Numbered from the stretch's first letter, positions 37,308 to 49,720 are shown. The stretch: DNA of 64,000 nt from Geosiphon pyriformis (GCA_016748015.1 JAAOMT010000057.1:547536-611535); one strand, 5' to 3'. Notes: a model not told the origin generated them from the sequence alone. Numbers and translations are program-made.

Positions 37308-39635
37308 ATAGATTACTATTGACTTCTATAATAATCTAGTATAGACAATTTCTATTAGTCATTAAAAAATGGCTGAAGCATTTATTAAGCCAAATAGCAT
37401 CACATCAAATTCAAAGTTCTTTTCTCTGGTTGTGAATGCTGTCTTCTTTTTGTTGGCTGAATTTATAACTACTTGCCAATAACCACTGTTTAGATCCAAT
37501 GTTGAGAACCATTTTTTTCTTCTAAATACATTAAATAATTCTTGAATTTGTAAAGTTAGATAGCTGTCTCCACAAATAACACTATTGAGCTTTTTGTAAT
37601 CTATACAAAAGCAGATTTTTTTATTCTTCTTCTGAACTAATACTACTGGTAAAGACTATGAATTCATTGATAGTTGAATTAACTTATTGTCCAACATTTT
37701 GTTGATTTTTTGTCAAATAGTCTTATGAGTTGCTGGTGGTATTCTATATGCTTATTGTTTTATTGACATTGTATCTTCAGTTTTGATTTGGTGTTGGATA
37801 ATATCAGTTCTGCTAAATTTATTTTTGCTGGCAAAGATATTAGTAAAATTGTTAAGTAACATCTTGAGCTGCATTTGTTAAAGTGAGTTTAAGTTCCTCA
37901 AGTTCATTTGTTCCAATTGTTCTGGTTGGAGCAAATAGTATTCTTCTAATCTGTATATTGTTTGTAATGTAATATCTACATATTCACACAGTTGTGGAAA
38001 ATCCAGAATGGTGCTTGATAGTTGGTCTTCAACTTCAGTACTTAAGTATCTAATGATGGTTTTTCTTTGTATTTCAATGGGGTTTTCAGTTGTATTGTGA
38101 ATGGAAATTTTGATGTGTTTGTGGCTTTTAACTAGTATGTAGAAATTGGTAATAGCAATCTTACCTGATTCACAAATACTTGGTTCTGTCTCAAAAATTT
38201 GGAACTGATCTTTTACTTTTCTTTCTATAACTACTAAATATTAGTTATATGGTAGAATGGAAATTGATTAACAGGTGGAGATAATTTTTCCCTTGTTAAT
38301 AACTTTTTTTTTTGTTATTTTAACTGGTATGTTTATTCTACTCATAAATCCAAATCTATTTATTCCTCTTGTTGTCATCCCTAACTCCTCTTTATTTCTT
38401 ATTGATATTAGCTAAGTTATTTTAACCAGAGATAAGAATATTGTCTGTGCTATCTTTTCATTTGGTTTAATAATATATGATTTTTTTGAATCATTTTGTA
38501 ATATTGCAATAATATTTCCTACATATCCTGCATCAATTATTCTTCTTTTTATATTAATTCCTTTTTTTTTGCTAAATTACTTTTAGATATTAGTTGAATT
38601 ATTATTGTTGCTGAAATTTCCAGTGCTACTTTCAAATCAATGTAGGTGTGTAAATGTGATTCCAATTTGATAGCATTTTTTCCTAAATATCTTAAATCAA
38701 ACTCTGTATTAGTATCATGCACTCATTTTGGCATAATACTTTCATCATTATCACTGAACTATTTGAGTTTTTGCTTTTTTGACAGATCAGAGAGTGCAAT
38801 ATATTGTTTTGTGTTTAAATTGGGATTTGAATTGACAGTATTGTCATTGCCAATTTGAATAGAACTGGAATCTTTATTATCATTATTATCATCAGAGTCT
38901 GAATCAAAATTGAATAGTAATTTTGATTTCAAGACACAGCTGCTGATTGGTTCTTTTTTTTTAGGGATTGTGTAAATTATGTGTGTCAGTGAATTGTAGA
39001 TAAAGTTATATTCATTACAATATTAAAAGTCATATGGAATTAAACAGTAATTACATAATCAGATGTTTAGTTGTTCTAAATACTGTTTTTGCTCTTTTTT
39101 TGTTGATACCAAGTTTTGATAATAGTCATGAAATTCTTCTGGATCAGTTTTAATGTCTAGAAAAGCATCAGGGTTGGAAATGCAAACTATTTCAACTGAT
39201 TCTGGCAGATTGTTTTTAATTTTTAAAATTTTACTAGACAAAATACTTTTGATTTTGGTATTGGCCATTTTCTAAATTTCATTTTTATTGTAAGAATAAC
39301 TGTCTAAGCAAAAGATTGCTCTATGTTAGACTACATTTAACAGGGTTTTATGACTCATCCAGTCACTTATGAGGATCATGTATTAACATAATACATTACA
39401 CATTTTTTTTCAACCAGGAATGTTGTTTCACATTCTTTTGTTAAATAACTATTTGCCACGAGTGAAACATGGTTTATTGTCTCACTTGTCATGTTATTTT
39501 GGGTAGTTATATTGTTCTCTATAGTATAGCTTACAGTAATAGTATGTGCAAGTCTAATAGTCTTTGTCTAATATAATCCATGCTCCCATAAAGAACAGTC
39601 TTTTCTTATTGTCTTTGTATTTAAGTGAGATATAG

Positions 39636-40313
39636 TGTTACAGATTGGAATAATAAGCTAACAAATAGCAAGAGAGAACAGAATTGTAGGGTGATGAAAG
39701 GAATCAAAGGGAATTCAACTTCAAAGAGTGAATTGAATGAGTATAAATTCAATATACAAGATTAGTTTTATAAAATATTTCAGTCACTATACTTTTCAAA
39801 AGATAACTGGGAAATCTGAAGATAGAAAAATAGTCCATACTCTTAACAAATGATCACATACTGGTATAATTCTATGTCTTATGTTAGTGCTCTTAGAATT
39901 CAATATTAGATATCAGATGTATTCTTTAGTCACATTTTATTTAATAATCTTTAAATGCTATAATTACACATTTCAGAAAAAGGGTAGAAAATAATCAGCA
40001 AGTAATTTTTTATTCTAAGATGTTCAGATACTTAAAGGTAAGAAAAAAAAATTAGCAATAAGAGAAGAATTGAGATAAAAGTTGTTATTTTATTTATTTT
40101 ATTTTTTTAAAATGTTTTGTTTTCTGACATGTTTTTCTATAGCTAAGAGATTTATTGCTTATATAGCTATCAAAAGTGGTCAATAATCAGGTTAATAATT
40201 AAGTTAATGATTAGGTCAATAATCAGATTAATAATCAGGTCAACAGTTAGGTCATTGATTAGATCAATGATTACTATCTAAAAATAGAATGGCTAATTAT
40301 GTGTTATTAATCT
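39636..40313 (-). mobile_element. 3' LTR of family-D element D1
   Basis: Its low-coordinate edge reads TGTTACAG (LTR 3' end CTGTAACA on the minus strand). It contains the 12-bp minisatellite at 40178-40272 and lacks about 60 bp present near the high-coordinate end of the D2 LTR. It abuts truncated element C, so D1 inserted into C or replaced its 5' part. Confidence 0.75.
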
Positions 40314-43141
40314 CCAAAAAGATTAAGCTCTGACAAAATCAAGCTATTTATGGAATAATCTATTTGAAGAGTTTTATCTAATTCAAAGCTAACTAGTTTA
40401 TTGAAGTCTTTGGTAGATAAGATATATAATATTTGAGGCAAAATGAGTTTTGTATCCAAGAAACCAAATCTTTGTATTAAAGTTTTGGCTCTTTTAGCAA
40501 TAATTAAAATACTTGGGACATTTAATTATATAATGTCCAAAATTTCAGCCTGTATTTCTGAAGTTGTTTTTTTCATTAGTTTTATATTTTCTATAATTTT
40601 ATCAAGATAACCATAGAGTTCTAATTGCCTTTTATATAACAAATTTTTGTCTATGGGCAAAATTTCTTGAAGTGTTTTTCCAATTGTGCTAAAAGATGAG
40701 AGTATAGCTGCTGTTATACTTTTCAACAGATATTTATCCATTTTGCTACCAATTTTTTCTCTTCTGGTAGTGGTTTTCTTAAGTTTAATAACAGTATATA
40801 TTCTACTATTATCAGTTATAGTGGTCTGTTTTCCAATGGTCAGAGTAGCATTTGGATAGTTTTTGATCCAATACTTATGAAAAGTATAGAAAAAATTTTG
40901 AATGTTTTGATCCAAAAAATAATTGTTTATGTCAATTAAAAATATCTCTGTTTTGTAAATAGTGCATTTATTTATACTTGATTTTTGCTAATTATTTGGG
41001 TCAGTATTACTACAACAAGCAACCAATCAGGTCATTTATAATATTTCTTGAGTTGTGTATCATGAACAGAATAATTATTGAAGATTGTTCTAACTTGATC
41101 TTAAAGAATATAAGGATTATTGTTTAAAACTTTGTTGATTAAAAAGAGTTCTTTTTACTGGCTAAAGAATTTATTATCATAAATATTGTTCTTGTCTAAA
41201 TAGTATTCTAATACCAAGTTATCAACACTTAAGGAAAGTATTTTATAGGTTTTTTTTCTTAAGCTTTTCTTAGAACTGTTTTATCTTTTCAAAAGCAATT
41301 ATTTGTGCTTTTACCAAGAAGTCAAGAATAGTACCAAGTTTTTTTTACAAAATGTCTTTGTAATTTTCTATTGTGATTTTTTTAAAGGGTATTGTTTTAA
41401 TGTCAATTTCTATTGGTAATGTTGCCATGTGTTTATAGAGCAGATAAAAAAGTTCATAACTTGTTATGTCATAATTTACAGTCTTATAAGCAAACAAAGC
41501 TAAAGACAGTATTTTGTCCTATAAGTTTGTTTTTTTACTGGTTTTAGGTAAGGTTTTATATAGTGTTCTATTAAAACATTCTACTAGACCATTTATTTGG
41601 GGATAATAAAGGGAAAAAGTTTATAATGTATTCCTATTTTTTTACAAAGTTTTTTAACCAATGTACTGAAAAAAGCTTTTCCTTTATTAGATAAAAGTTC
41701 TTTGGAGCAGCCATGATGGCAGATAATATTTTCATATATTAAGTTGGCTATTGAGACTGTTGTTTAGTCTAAAGTGGTTTTTGTTTCTACTCACTTTATA
41801 AGATATTTAGTAGCTGTAATAATGTATCTATTGTCATCAAGAATTATTGTTAAGGGTCCAACAACATCTATACCAATTCTGTCAAATGGTTGGCCAACAG
41901 AGATTAGATGGATATCTTCTTTCCAGTTGGGTTTGTTTTTTTTGACAGATATCACAGATTTTAATGTATTTAGTAATGTCTTTTCCTAAAGTAGACCAAT
42001 AATAGCAAGCTAAAATTTTCTAAATGGTTTTTGTTTTTCCAAAGTGTTTAGCTAATAGATTAGTATGTATGTTGTAGATCACAATTTCTCTTTCTTCAAA
42101 TCTAATGACTTTTTGGAAATGGTCAGAATCTTTTATATTTTTTTTGTAAAGTTGGTTTTGGTAAATTAAATAAAAATTTAATTGTTTGTGCAAAAATTCT
42201 CTTTGCTGTCAAGTATATTCTGGTAAATATTGTCTTTTATCCAAAAATTCTATTAAGACAAAGTAGTTGTTTAAGTCTATTATCATGTTTGTTTATGAAA
42301 AAGTTACTAATAATTAAGTTGGTTTGGTTTGAGAGGTTGTACTATTACTAGATAGTAAGTTTAGAGAAAGTGTTGGCATTTTGATGATTTGCTTCTTTGT
42401 GGTGTTAAATATTATAGTCGAATTTATTTAGATGGAGTATTCAATGAGGTATTCATTTGTGTTCTAGCTTTTTTTTATTGTGCAGTTAAACCAAGGCTTG
42501 ATGATCTGTTACTACTAAGAATTTTACACTAAGAAGATATTAATCTCAATAATTAGTAGCCCAAACTACTGCCAAATATACTTGTTCAGTAACTGAATAG
42601 TTTTTTTCTGCTGGTGTAAGGGATTTACTGGCATATACTATAGCATGTTTTCTACTATTTTCATCTTTCTGTGAAAAGATAGCACCAAGTCTATAGCCAA
42701 ATGTATTAGTGTATAGGATAAAAAGTTGGTTTAAATTAGGTTGTTTAAGAATTGGTTTAGTAATAAGTTTTTTCTTCAGAATTTCAAAAACTTTTTGCTA
42801 ATGTGTGCTCCAGTAATAATTGACATTTTTTTTGAGTAGTTAATTGAGAAAGAAGACAATTTTGGAAAAATTTTTGATAAATTTATGATAATAAGAGGCT
42901 AAACCAAAGAAAGAATGTAGTTCAGGAACATTCATTGGTTGTCTAATGTTCTGAACTTTTTTAACTTTGGCTAGATCAGGGAAAATTTCATCTTTTGTAA
43001 TAAAATGGCCAAAAAATTGGGTGGATTGTCATTTAAAAAAAGATTTAATTGAATTTATCTTAAGACCAGCATTTTTAAGAAAATCAAAAACCTTTTGCAA
43101 GTGTTCAAGATGTTTATTCCAGGTTTTTGAGTATATTTTTA
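40314..43141 (-). mobile_element. Ty3-like element D1, internal region (truncated)
   Basis: Minus-strand remains: RT thumb (FFGLASYYHKFI near 42875-42910), RNase H (YASKSLTPAEKNY near 42610), integrase (FDRIGIDVVGPL near 41880, then CSKELLSNKG near 41700), integrase tail (41100-41450) and a post-integrase ORF (40526-40915). RT fingers and everything upstream are missing; at 43142 another family-D LTR begins. Stops are present throughout. Confidence 0.75.
40526..40915 (-). CDS. Post-integrase ORF of family D, copy D1
   Basis: 129 codons, starting MDQNIQNFFYTFHKYW, then a Lys/Thr-rich patch (KLKKTTTRREK) and a helical, charged C-terminal half (LLYKRQLELYGYLDKIIENI). It lies between the integrase C-terminus and the 3' LTR, the position of env in some elements, but it has no signal peptide or transmembrane segment. 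The D2 copy (44017-44427) keeps the same reading frame over the shared part. I recognise no domain. Confidence 0.5.
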   Translation of the reverse strand: MDQNIQNFFYTFHKYWIKNYPNATLTIGKQTTITDNSRIYTVIKLKKTTTRREKIGSKMDKYLLKSITAAILSSFSTIGKTLQEILPIDKNLLYKRQLELYGYLDKIIENIKLMKKTTSEIQAEILDII

Positions 43142-43888
43142 TGGGTTGAAGTAATAAGCTAATGGATAGCAAGGAAGAACAGAATTGTAGGGTAATGGAA
43201 ATAATCAAAGGGAATTCAACTTCAAAAAGTAAATTGAATAAGTATAGATTTAATATGCAATATCAGTCTCATAAAATATCTCAGTTACTATACTTTTCAA
43301 AAGATAATTGGGGAATCTAAAAGTAGAGAGATAATCCATACTGTTAACAAATGATCACACACTGGTATAATTCTATGCCTCATGTCAGCACTCTTAAAAT
43401 TCAATATCAGATATCAGATGTACTCTTCAGTCATGTTTTATTCAATAATCTTCAAATACTGCAATTACACATTTTAGGAAAAAAATAAAAAATAACCAAT
43501 AAGTAGTTTTTTATCCTAAGATGTTCAGATACTTGAAGGTAGGAAAAGAGAAATTAGCAATAAAAGAAGGATTGAGATGAAAGTTGTTATTTTATTTATT
43601 AGATTTTTTTGATTTCTATATGCTTTTCTACAGCTAAAAGATTTATCACTTATATAGCTATTAAAAGTGGTCAATGATCAGGTCAACAACTAGATCAATG
43701 ATCAGGTCAATAATCAGATCAATAATCAGGTCATTAATCAGGTTAATAATCAAATCAATGGTTAGGTCAACAGTTAGATCATTGATCAGATCAATGATCA
43801 CTTTCTAAAAATAGAGTGGCTAATTTATATAATATTAATGGCTAATATATGTGATAATTAATAAAAAGTATAAGTTTCAACCATAATA
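43142..43888 (-). mobile_element. 3' LTR of family-D element D2
   Basis: Closely similar to the D1 LTR from the first AATAAGCTAA to the last bases, with the 12-bp minisatellite at 43672-43803. The extreme low-coordinate terminus (TTGAAG) is diverged from TGTTACAG. It is bounded on the right by a purine-rich tract (minus strand GGAGAGGA). Confidence 0.75.
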
Positions 43889-44016
43889 TTATCCTCTCCA
43901 AAGAAATTAAGCTCTGATAAAATCAAGCTATTCATGAGATAATTTATTCAAAAAGTTTTATCTAATTCAAAATTAATTAGTCTATTGAAGTTTTTTGTAG
44001 ATAAGATGTATAGAAC

Positions 44017-44427
44017 TTAAGGTAAAATAAGCTTTGTATCTAAGAGACCAAATTTTTGTATAAAAATTTTGGCTTTTCTTGTAATAGTTAAAACTCTTGA
44101 GACATCTAATTGTATAATGCTCAAAATTTCCACTTGTATCTTAGAAGTTGTTTTTTTCATGAGCTTTATGTCTTTTATGATTTCATCAAGACAACTATAG
44201 AGTTCTAATTGTCTTTCATATAACAAGTTTTTGTCTATAGACAAGATTTCTTTAATCATTTTTTCAATTATGATGGAAGGTACAAGTATTGTTGCTGTTA
44301 TGTTTTTTAGCAGATACTTATCCATTTTGCTACCAATTTTTTTTCTTTTGGTAGTGGTTTTCTTTGGTTTAATAACAGTATATGTTCCACTGTTATCAAT
44401 TATGGTGGTCTGTTTTCCAATGATCAA
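44017..44427 (-). CDS. Post-integrase ORF of family D, copy D2
   Basis: 136 codons, open across the same Lys/Thr-rich patch and helical C-terminal half as the D1 copy, and extending further (FGLLDTKLILP). The upstream MDQNIQN-like start is present but separated by a stop (IFLIDMNNYFLN then TAA), so this copy is damaged at its 5' end. Confidence 0.5.
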   Translation of the reverse strand: MIIGKQTTIIDNSGTYTVIKPKKTTTKRKKIGSKMDKYLLKNITATILVPSIIIEKMIKEILSIDKNLLYERQLELYSCLDEIIKDIKLMKKTTSKIQVEILSIIQLDVSRVLTITRKAKIFIQKFGLLDTKLILP

Positions 44428-44636
44428 AGTAACATTTAGATAGTTTTTGATCCAATACTTATGAAGAGTATAGAAAGCATTTTGAATGTTTTAATTCAGA
44501 AAATAATTGTTCATGTCAATTAAAAATATCTCTGTTTTGGAAATAGTGCATTTATTTATACTTGATTTTTGCTGATCATTTGAGTTGGTATTATTACAAC
44601 AGGCAACCAATCAAGTCATTTATAATATTTCTTGAG

Positions 44637-45083
44637 TCATGTACTATAAACAGGGTGATTATTGAAAATTGTTTCTAATTGATCTTGAAGAATATAAGAA
44701 CCATTATTCAAAACTTTGTTGACTATAAAGGGCTCTTTCCATTGGCTAGAAAATTTATTACCATAGACATTGTCTCTGTTTAAATGGTATTTCAATACCA
44801 AGTTACCAATACTTAAAAAAAGTGTTTTATAGGTTTTTTTTTTCTTAAGCTTTTCTTGGAACTGTTTTATCTTTTCAAAAGCAATTATTTGTGCTTTTAC
44901 TAAGAAGTCAAGAATAGTACCAAGTTTTCTTTGCAAAATGTCTTTGTAATTTTCTATTGTGATCTTTTCAAAAAGTATTGTTTCAATATTTGTTTTTATT
45001 GGTAGTGTTGCCATGCATCCATAAAGCAGATAAAAAGGTTCATAACTTGTTATGTCATGATTCACAGTTTTATAAGCAAACAA
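44637..45083 (-). pseudogene. Element D2 integrase C-terminal fragment
   Basis: 148 codons. YKTVNHDITSYEPFYLLYG is the integrase end-of-core motif (PFxLxYG), then a long helix, then FLSIGNLVLKYHL and WKEPFIVNKVLNNGSYIL, the GPY/F-like beta module of Ty3 integrases. No catalytic residues lie in this part. Confidence 0.7.
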
Positions 45084-45224
45084 AGCTAAAGACAGTACTT
45101 TGTCTTATAAGTTTGTTTCTTTACTAGTTTTGGCTAGGGTTTTACATAGTGTTCTATTAAAATGTTCCACTAGACCATTTGTTTAGAGGTGATAAAGGGA
45201 AGAAAGTTTATGACATATTCTTAT

Positions 45225-46145
45225 TGTTACTTGAAGAAAGAAAGCCTATTAAAGAAAGAAAAAAAAAATATGACCTGAAGAAAAATGTAATAAAACGTGA
45301 AGGGACACAGAATAGCACACAATAACGTTAGATAACACATTATAATGTAGAATAATGCATTATAACATAGAATAATGTGTTATAGCATGGGATAACATAG
45401 AATAACATGTAATAACATCAGATAACGTGATATAACATAAGATAATTAGTTATAACATAAGAAAATAAAGCAATAGCTAGCAAAAACAGACAATCCAAAG
45501 CAATCCTGTAAAACTAGAAAATACATATATATAGCAGTAGCATTAGAAGCAGAAAAAAGGGAGGGAGAAAAAAGAAATTTCTTAGTTACTGTTCCCCAGT
45601 TAGAAACTATAGCATTCCAAAATATCAATAAATATACTTATTCAGCATCTCAAATCTAGTTGTTTGCTATCAACTCTAAATGGTAATAATAATTAATACT
45701 TAAAACACACAGAAACAATAGCCCTTAATCACAACTATTGACAAGATACTAACTTACATTGTCTTGGCTTATTGTCTTTATTTTTTTTTATCTCTTTTAT
45801 TTTTGTCTTTATTTTTGTTGTGTATACTAATTGATTAAGAATTAAGTGCTAAGTATTGACGTCAAAGATTGCCTGGTAAAAGACTTCTGCAAGTAGGTAG
45901 AATGTGTAAGAATTATGGATTGCTTACCAGAGGATTGCCGACCACCATGCTGAAAAAAAAATTAATGGAATTGCGATTCTAGAAAGCTACAGATAAAATA
46001 ACATGAGAATTTCTGTCTATTATACAAAAAACTCCAATTAAAACCTGCCGATTGAAACATCTTCAAACATTATTAATGTCATCAATTAAGCACCAAGTTA
46101 CAGGTTTGTTATTTGCTTTGAGACCCCAAATAATCACTTATAACA
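45225..46145 (+). mobile_element. 5' LTR of element A
   Basis: It starts TGTTACTTGAAG and ends TTATAACA, followed after TT by a primer-binding-like TGATGCTCTCTG (TGGTGCTCCCTG in element B). It interrupts D2. Its 3' half matches the other A/B/C LTRs, but its 5' half carries a different repeat block (45318-45460). Confidence 0.8.
45318..45460 (+). repeat. ATAACATAGAATA-type minisatellite in the A LTR
   Basis: Imperfect tandem and inverted units around ATAACATAGAATAATG, occupying the LTR position where other members of the family have GGAATTCC-type repeats. Confidence 0.75.
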
Positions 46146-46207
46146 TTTGATGCTCTCTGTGAAGTATAATTCTACAGAGAACTAGCACCAACAACAATCA
46201 TTCAAAA

Positions 46208-46585
46208 GTGGCAGAATCAGAAATTATAAGAGCAAACCATTTAGAATTTGCCAAATCCTTGTTTCAACAGTACAGCCAACAGTTAAAATTAAACAACAAC
46301 TATTTCCCAGTGAAATCAGCCTTCAACTTTTACATCAACAATAAAATCACAGACTGCTTAAGAGGAACAGTTAACATTAAATTCACAAAAAAAAATTTCT
46401 ATACAGAATTATTTCAACATACCAGCTTACCAAGAAACCACAGTTTTGCACCAATCATCAAGGAAATCAATCAAACCATTAAAAGGTATACCCAACAACA
46501 ATTTCCCATCACCTATGCAAACAAAGACAAAGAAAAATTGCAAACACCAGTGGTAACACCCAAAAAGATACAACCACCCACTTGA
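46208..46585 (+). pseudogene. Element A gag, N-terminal part
   Basis: 125 codons from the element's first ATG (MAESE), matching the start of gag in element B (63571, minus). The homology continues past the stop at 46583-46585 as far as the solo LTR at 46812, so the TGA is a mutation. Helical and charged, with no recognised domain. Confidence 0.7.
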
Positions 46586-46811
46586 AAGAAAACCAGAGTT
46601 GAATCACCAACCAATCTATCATACCATTATACACCAGGAAGTGTCATCAATATATTATCAACAGATGTGTCCACATCAAATGCAACATCAACCTTTGGAC
46701 AATTCCTATTCCAAAGTAAACAAAGAAGAGCAGAGTTACTAGAACCATATGGCAAATATTTTGAAGAATTTAAATTGTGATTGCCAACACCATTAGGGTT
46801 CTGATTACTGC

Positions 46812-47677
46812 TGTTATGGGATGGTTTTCTTGTTATATTTAATTGCTGATATCCCGCTTTAATTGCAATCAGTCTTTTGTGAGTTCCTCAATTCTATTTG
46901 TGTGATAATGTCACTGTTACACTGAAGGCTTTTTTTTTACTGTTGCAATGTAAGTTATTCTTTAATTCTTGATTGTTGTGTGTATTTATGTACTCCTTCT
47001 CAGAGGCTGAACTGAAATCTACCCACTGTCTGGGGTCTTCTCTGAGGCTATCCTTGCAATTGCCTGATGTGTTTCTCTAATCTAGAAACACAGAATGTTA
47101 ATGGTCTTTAGCGCTTTTCTAATTCTCACAATAAAGCTTTTATCAATTAGTAACAACGTAAATAATCTTGATCAAGGATTATTTTTCCAAGGGATTCAGT
47201 TGATGAATGATAGTTTCATTCAATAAATAATACAAGTAAGTTTCTTAATACTTTGGGTTGTGATAGTTCAGTTTTAAATATTTTTTTTCATTTTTTTTTG
47301 ATTTTAAAGGTTTCTTGGGATATTTAATTTGAAAGTATGATTTAAAGTGGAGTTTGTTGGATAAAATTGGATCTATTGCTTGATAAGTTATGATTTTTAT
47401 TACTTGATTGATTCTTTCCCAATATTAAAACTACTGTATATATACATGTTTGTAGTTCTACGAGAAAATACTTTCTTTTTGATATTTCAACCTGGTGCTT
47501 GCTGCTATCACCAGTTGGTGTTGGCTGCTATTGTGAACTGGTGCTTGCCACTATCACGAGATGGTGTTTGCTACTATGTTAATCATTACCTTTCTAAGAT
47601 TATTACTGTGCTATATTATGATTGAATAGTTTGTATTATTTTTATGATTCTTTTTGCTAAATTCTTAAACCGTAACA
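46812..47677 (+). mobile_element. Solo LTR of a third LTR family inserted in element A gag
   Basis: It starts TGTTATGGGATGG and ends ACCGTAACA. Both edges are flanked by CTGC (46808-46811 and 47678-47681), a clear 4-bp target-site duplication. Removing it restores the continuity seen in element B gag (CCAxxAGG...CACTGCCACCTCAACC). It shares only the terminal TGTTA/TAACA with the other LTR families. It carries a 23-bp minisatellite. Confidence 0.88.
47489..47580 (+). repeat. 23-bp minisatellite in the solo LTR
   Basis: About four units of GGTGCTTGCTGCTATCACCA-like sequence (unit length 23 bp), alternating GGTGCTTG and GGTGTTxG starts. Confidence 0.85.
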
Positions 47678-48013
47678 CTGCCACCTCAACCAAATTTTGA
47701 AAACATAAGTCCCTGAGAAATAACAGAATCAAAAGAGAAAGAAGAAGAAAAAGCTAAAGATTAGGAATTTACTTACCAGAATCCAATTACAGAGAATCCA
47801 GAAATTGAAATCCCAAATATTCAAACCCAACAAACTCCAAATAATCTAAACTCTGAGTTAATTAATCAGAGAAACTTATCTCCAATAATTGTCATTGATC
47901 AACCACCAATTGTACCAATACTGGAACCAATTTTGCTACAGCCACTTCAGCAACCTATTCAACTACCACTTCAACAACTCCAACAGCCATTGTAACAATC
48001 ACAACCACAACAA

Positions 48014-48830
48014 TTGAATTTGGATCCAATGGTCTACACTCCAATAGTAAAACTTGAAAAGTTTACTGGCGAAGAAGACAATGCCCAAATATGGCTTAAC
48101 AATGTTGAAAAGACTATTACAGCAAATGAATGGAATGACGTGAGAGCCCTCCAAGCCATTTCTTACTTTTTTCAAGATACCGCTGATTCATGGTATCAAA
48201 GTTAAGCCAACAAATCCCAAGATTTTAATGCATTTAAGCTTGCATTCCTACAATACTTTAGTAATAATAATAGCATCAATCATTTGGCAAACACTTTTAC
48301 CATCATTAAGCAAGGAGAAAATAAAGCAGTTACTACTTACTTAGAACGCTTCTACAGAAATTTGTGTCAAATCCAGGCCATACAGGCTGATTATTTCACA
48401 GTACCACAAATCCTAAATCAATTCATTCGAAGCCTGTGCAGTAGCATTCTCCAATGCATATGTTCAATGCACCTGACAGATTTTCAAGCCACTATTACAA
48501 ATGCCAGAAATTTTGAAGCAGCTGAACTTAAAGTCAACCATGCTCAAGCCATAAATCTAGTAATAAACGGATTATCTAAATTGGATTCCAAATTGAAACA
48601 ATTCAGTGATTCAATTAATCAGAAACTAGAAAGATACTTAGCTGACAATCAAGCAATTTATCAGCCTTTACAATAATGTGATAATTCAGGAAACACGAAT
48701 TGTTTCTGAAATCAGTCATGTTTTTCATCATTATTATTCAATCAGCTGTGGCAGCAAGAGATACGTAGTTGCTACAATTGTGATAAACAAGATCACATCA
48801 GAGCTAACTGCCAAGTTTATAGCAATAATC
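48014..48830 (+). pseudogene. Element A gag, capsid-like part and zinc knuckle
   Basis: Two open stretches (48014-48205 and 48284-48676) separated by a stop, reading a Ty3-type gag capsid: KFTGEEDNAQIWL...SYFFQDTADSWYQ, then LERFYRNLCQIQ. From 48770 a CCHC zinc knuckle reads CYNCDKQDHIRANC, the nucleic-acid-binding motif of nucleocapsids. Confidence 0.8.
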
Positions 48831-49036
48831 CATGATTAGAGAATCAAAATCAAAACTCCAATTGCAAATTTTAAACTCCGAACCACTACTTAAATCAAGA
48901 TCACTATCAACTATACTACACTCAAATAGCACAACAATCAATCTACCAAACCTCAGCACTAGTTATCTACCAGCCACAGCTGCAAGTAATATATCAGCCA
49001 CAACAAATTCAAACTCCACTACACAATCCAACCCAG

Positions 49037-49720
49037 ATGTTACCCAAAAACCAAAGACCAAAAATTGTTCAGCAAAACTGGAGATCAGCAATGGTTGTAT
49101 ATCAACCAATCTCTAGTTTATCCAACCACACCTTAGGATCACATTCCAGAAATTTAGGAAATAGGTACAACCAAAATCAGAGTTCTCAGAACTATCTAAG
49201 TCTCCTGGTTATCCCAGAAGATGCCTTAACCAACAACAATCTGGAAATCTCTCTGAAGCAAACGATCAATAACAACATACCTCCAGCTACTGTCACAAAT
49301 GACAAATCATTAACAGCCATTTTTCTCTTCAAAATTGAGGAACCAACCAAAACCCCTCTCTTTAGTAGAGCCACCCTTGATACAAAACCCATCACTGCCA
49401 TGTACACCAATGCCAAGATTAATGGGCAGACCATCAAGCTGATCCTAGACAGTGGTTTAGCAGACAGTATTATCACATGACAACTCATGGACCAATTAGG
49501 TTATCAAGTTGATCACGCTGCTAGCACCAGAATTATTATTGCTGATGAAGCCACCAAAACTCCAATTGATGAAATCGACAATTTTTTCATTAAAGTTAAT
49601 GATATTATTGTATCAATTAAGATTTTAGTTATGGAAGCCACCCAGTACCAAGCTCTCATTGGTAATGACTGGCTGTTTAAAACCAATACCATGCTCAACT
49701 GGAACACTCAGAAGCTATAG
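49037..49720 (+). pseudogene. Element A retropepsin (protease) region
   Basis: The open stretch 49037-49480 ends in LILDSGLADSIIT, the aspartic-protease active-site motif with the catalytic Asp codon at 49448-49450. A TGA then interrupts, and 49487-49720 continues with ALIGNDWL, the second conserved strand of Ty3 proteases. Only the stop prevents a full domain. Confidence 0.75.

Larger units (their letters stand above)
33567..39635 (-). mobile_element. Ty3/gypsy element C, internal region (decayed, 5'-truncated)
   Basis: Minus-strand remains in order from high to low coordinates: Cys-rich region (about 39380-39640), MANTKIKS linker (39059-39268), dUTPase (about 38330-38780), RT with intact YLDD (near 37300; open stretch 36966-37307), RNase H and integrase down to about 34500, and the post-integrase ORF at about 33600-34350. 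Gag and protease are missing: the sequence stops at 39635 where a family-D LTR begins. Stops and frameshifts are frequent. A solo LTR of the same family splits the integrase region. Confidence 0.8.
43889..45224 (-). mobile_element. Ty3-like element D2, internal region (truncated)
   Basis: It carries the post-integrase ORF (44017-44427) and the end of integrase (44637-45083), close in sequence to D1. It is cut at 45224 by the 5' LTR of element A; the remainder would lie beyond element A, outside the window. Confidence 0.75.

Noticed and set aside
38646-38858. Plus-strand ORFs at 38646, 50772 (minus) and 59385 as a conserved small protein
   Set aside because: All three are antisense shadows of the same dUTPase-upstream segment, and their mutual similarity only reflects the retroelement family.
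47380-47625. 81-codon plus-strand ORF as a gene
   Set aside because: It lies entirely within the solo LTR and spans its minisatellite.
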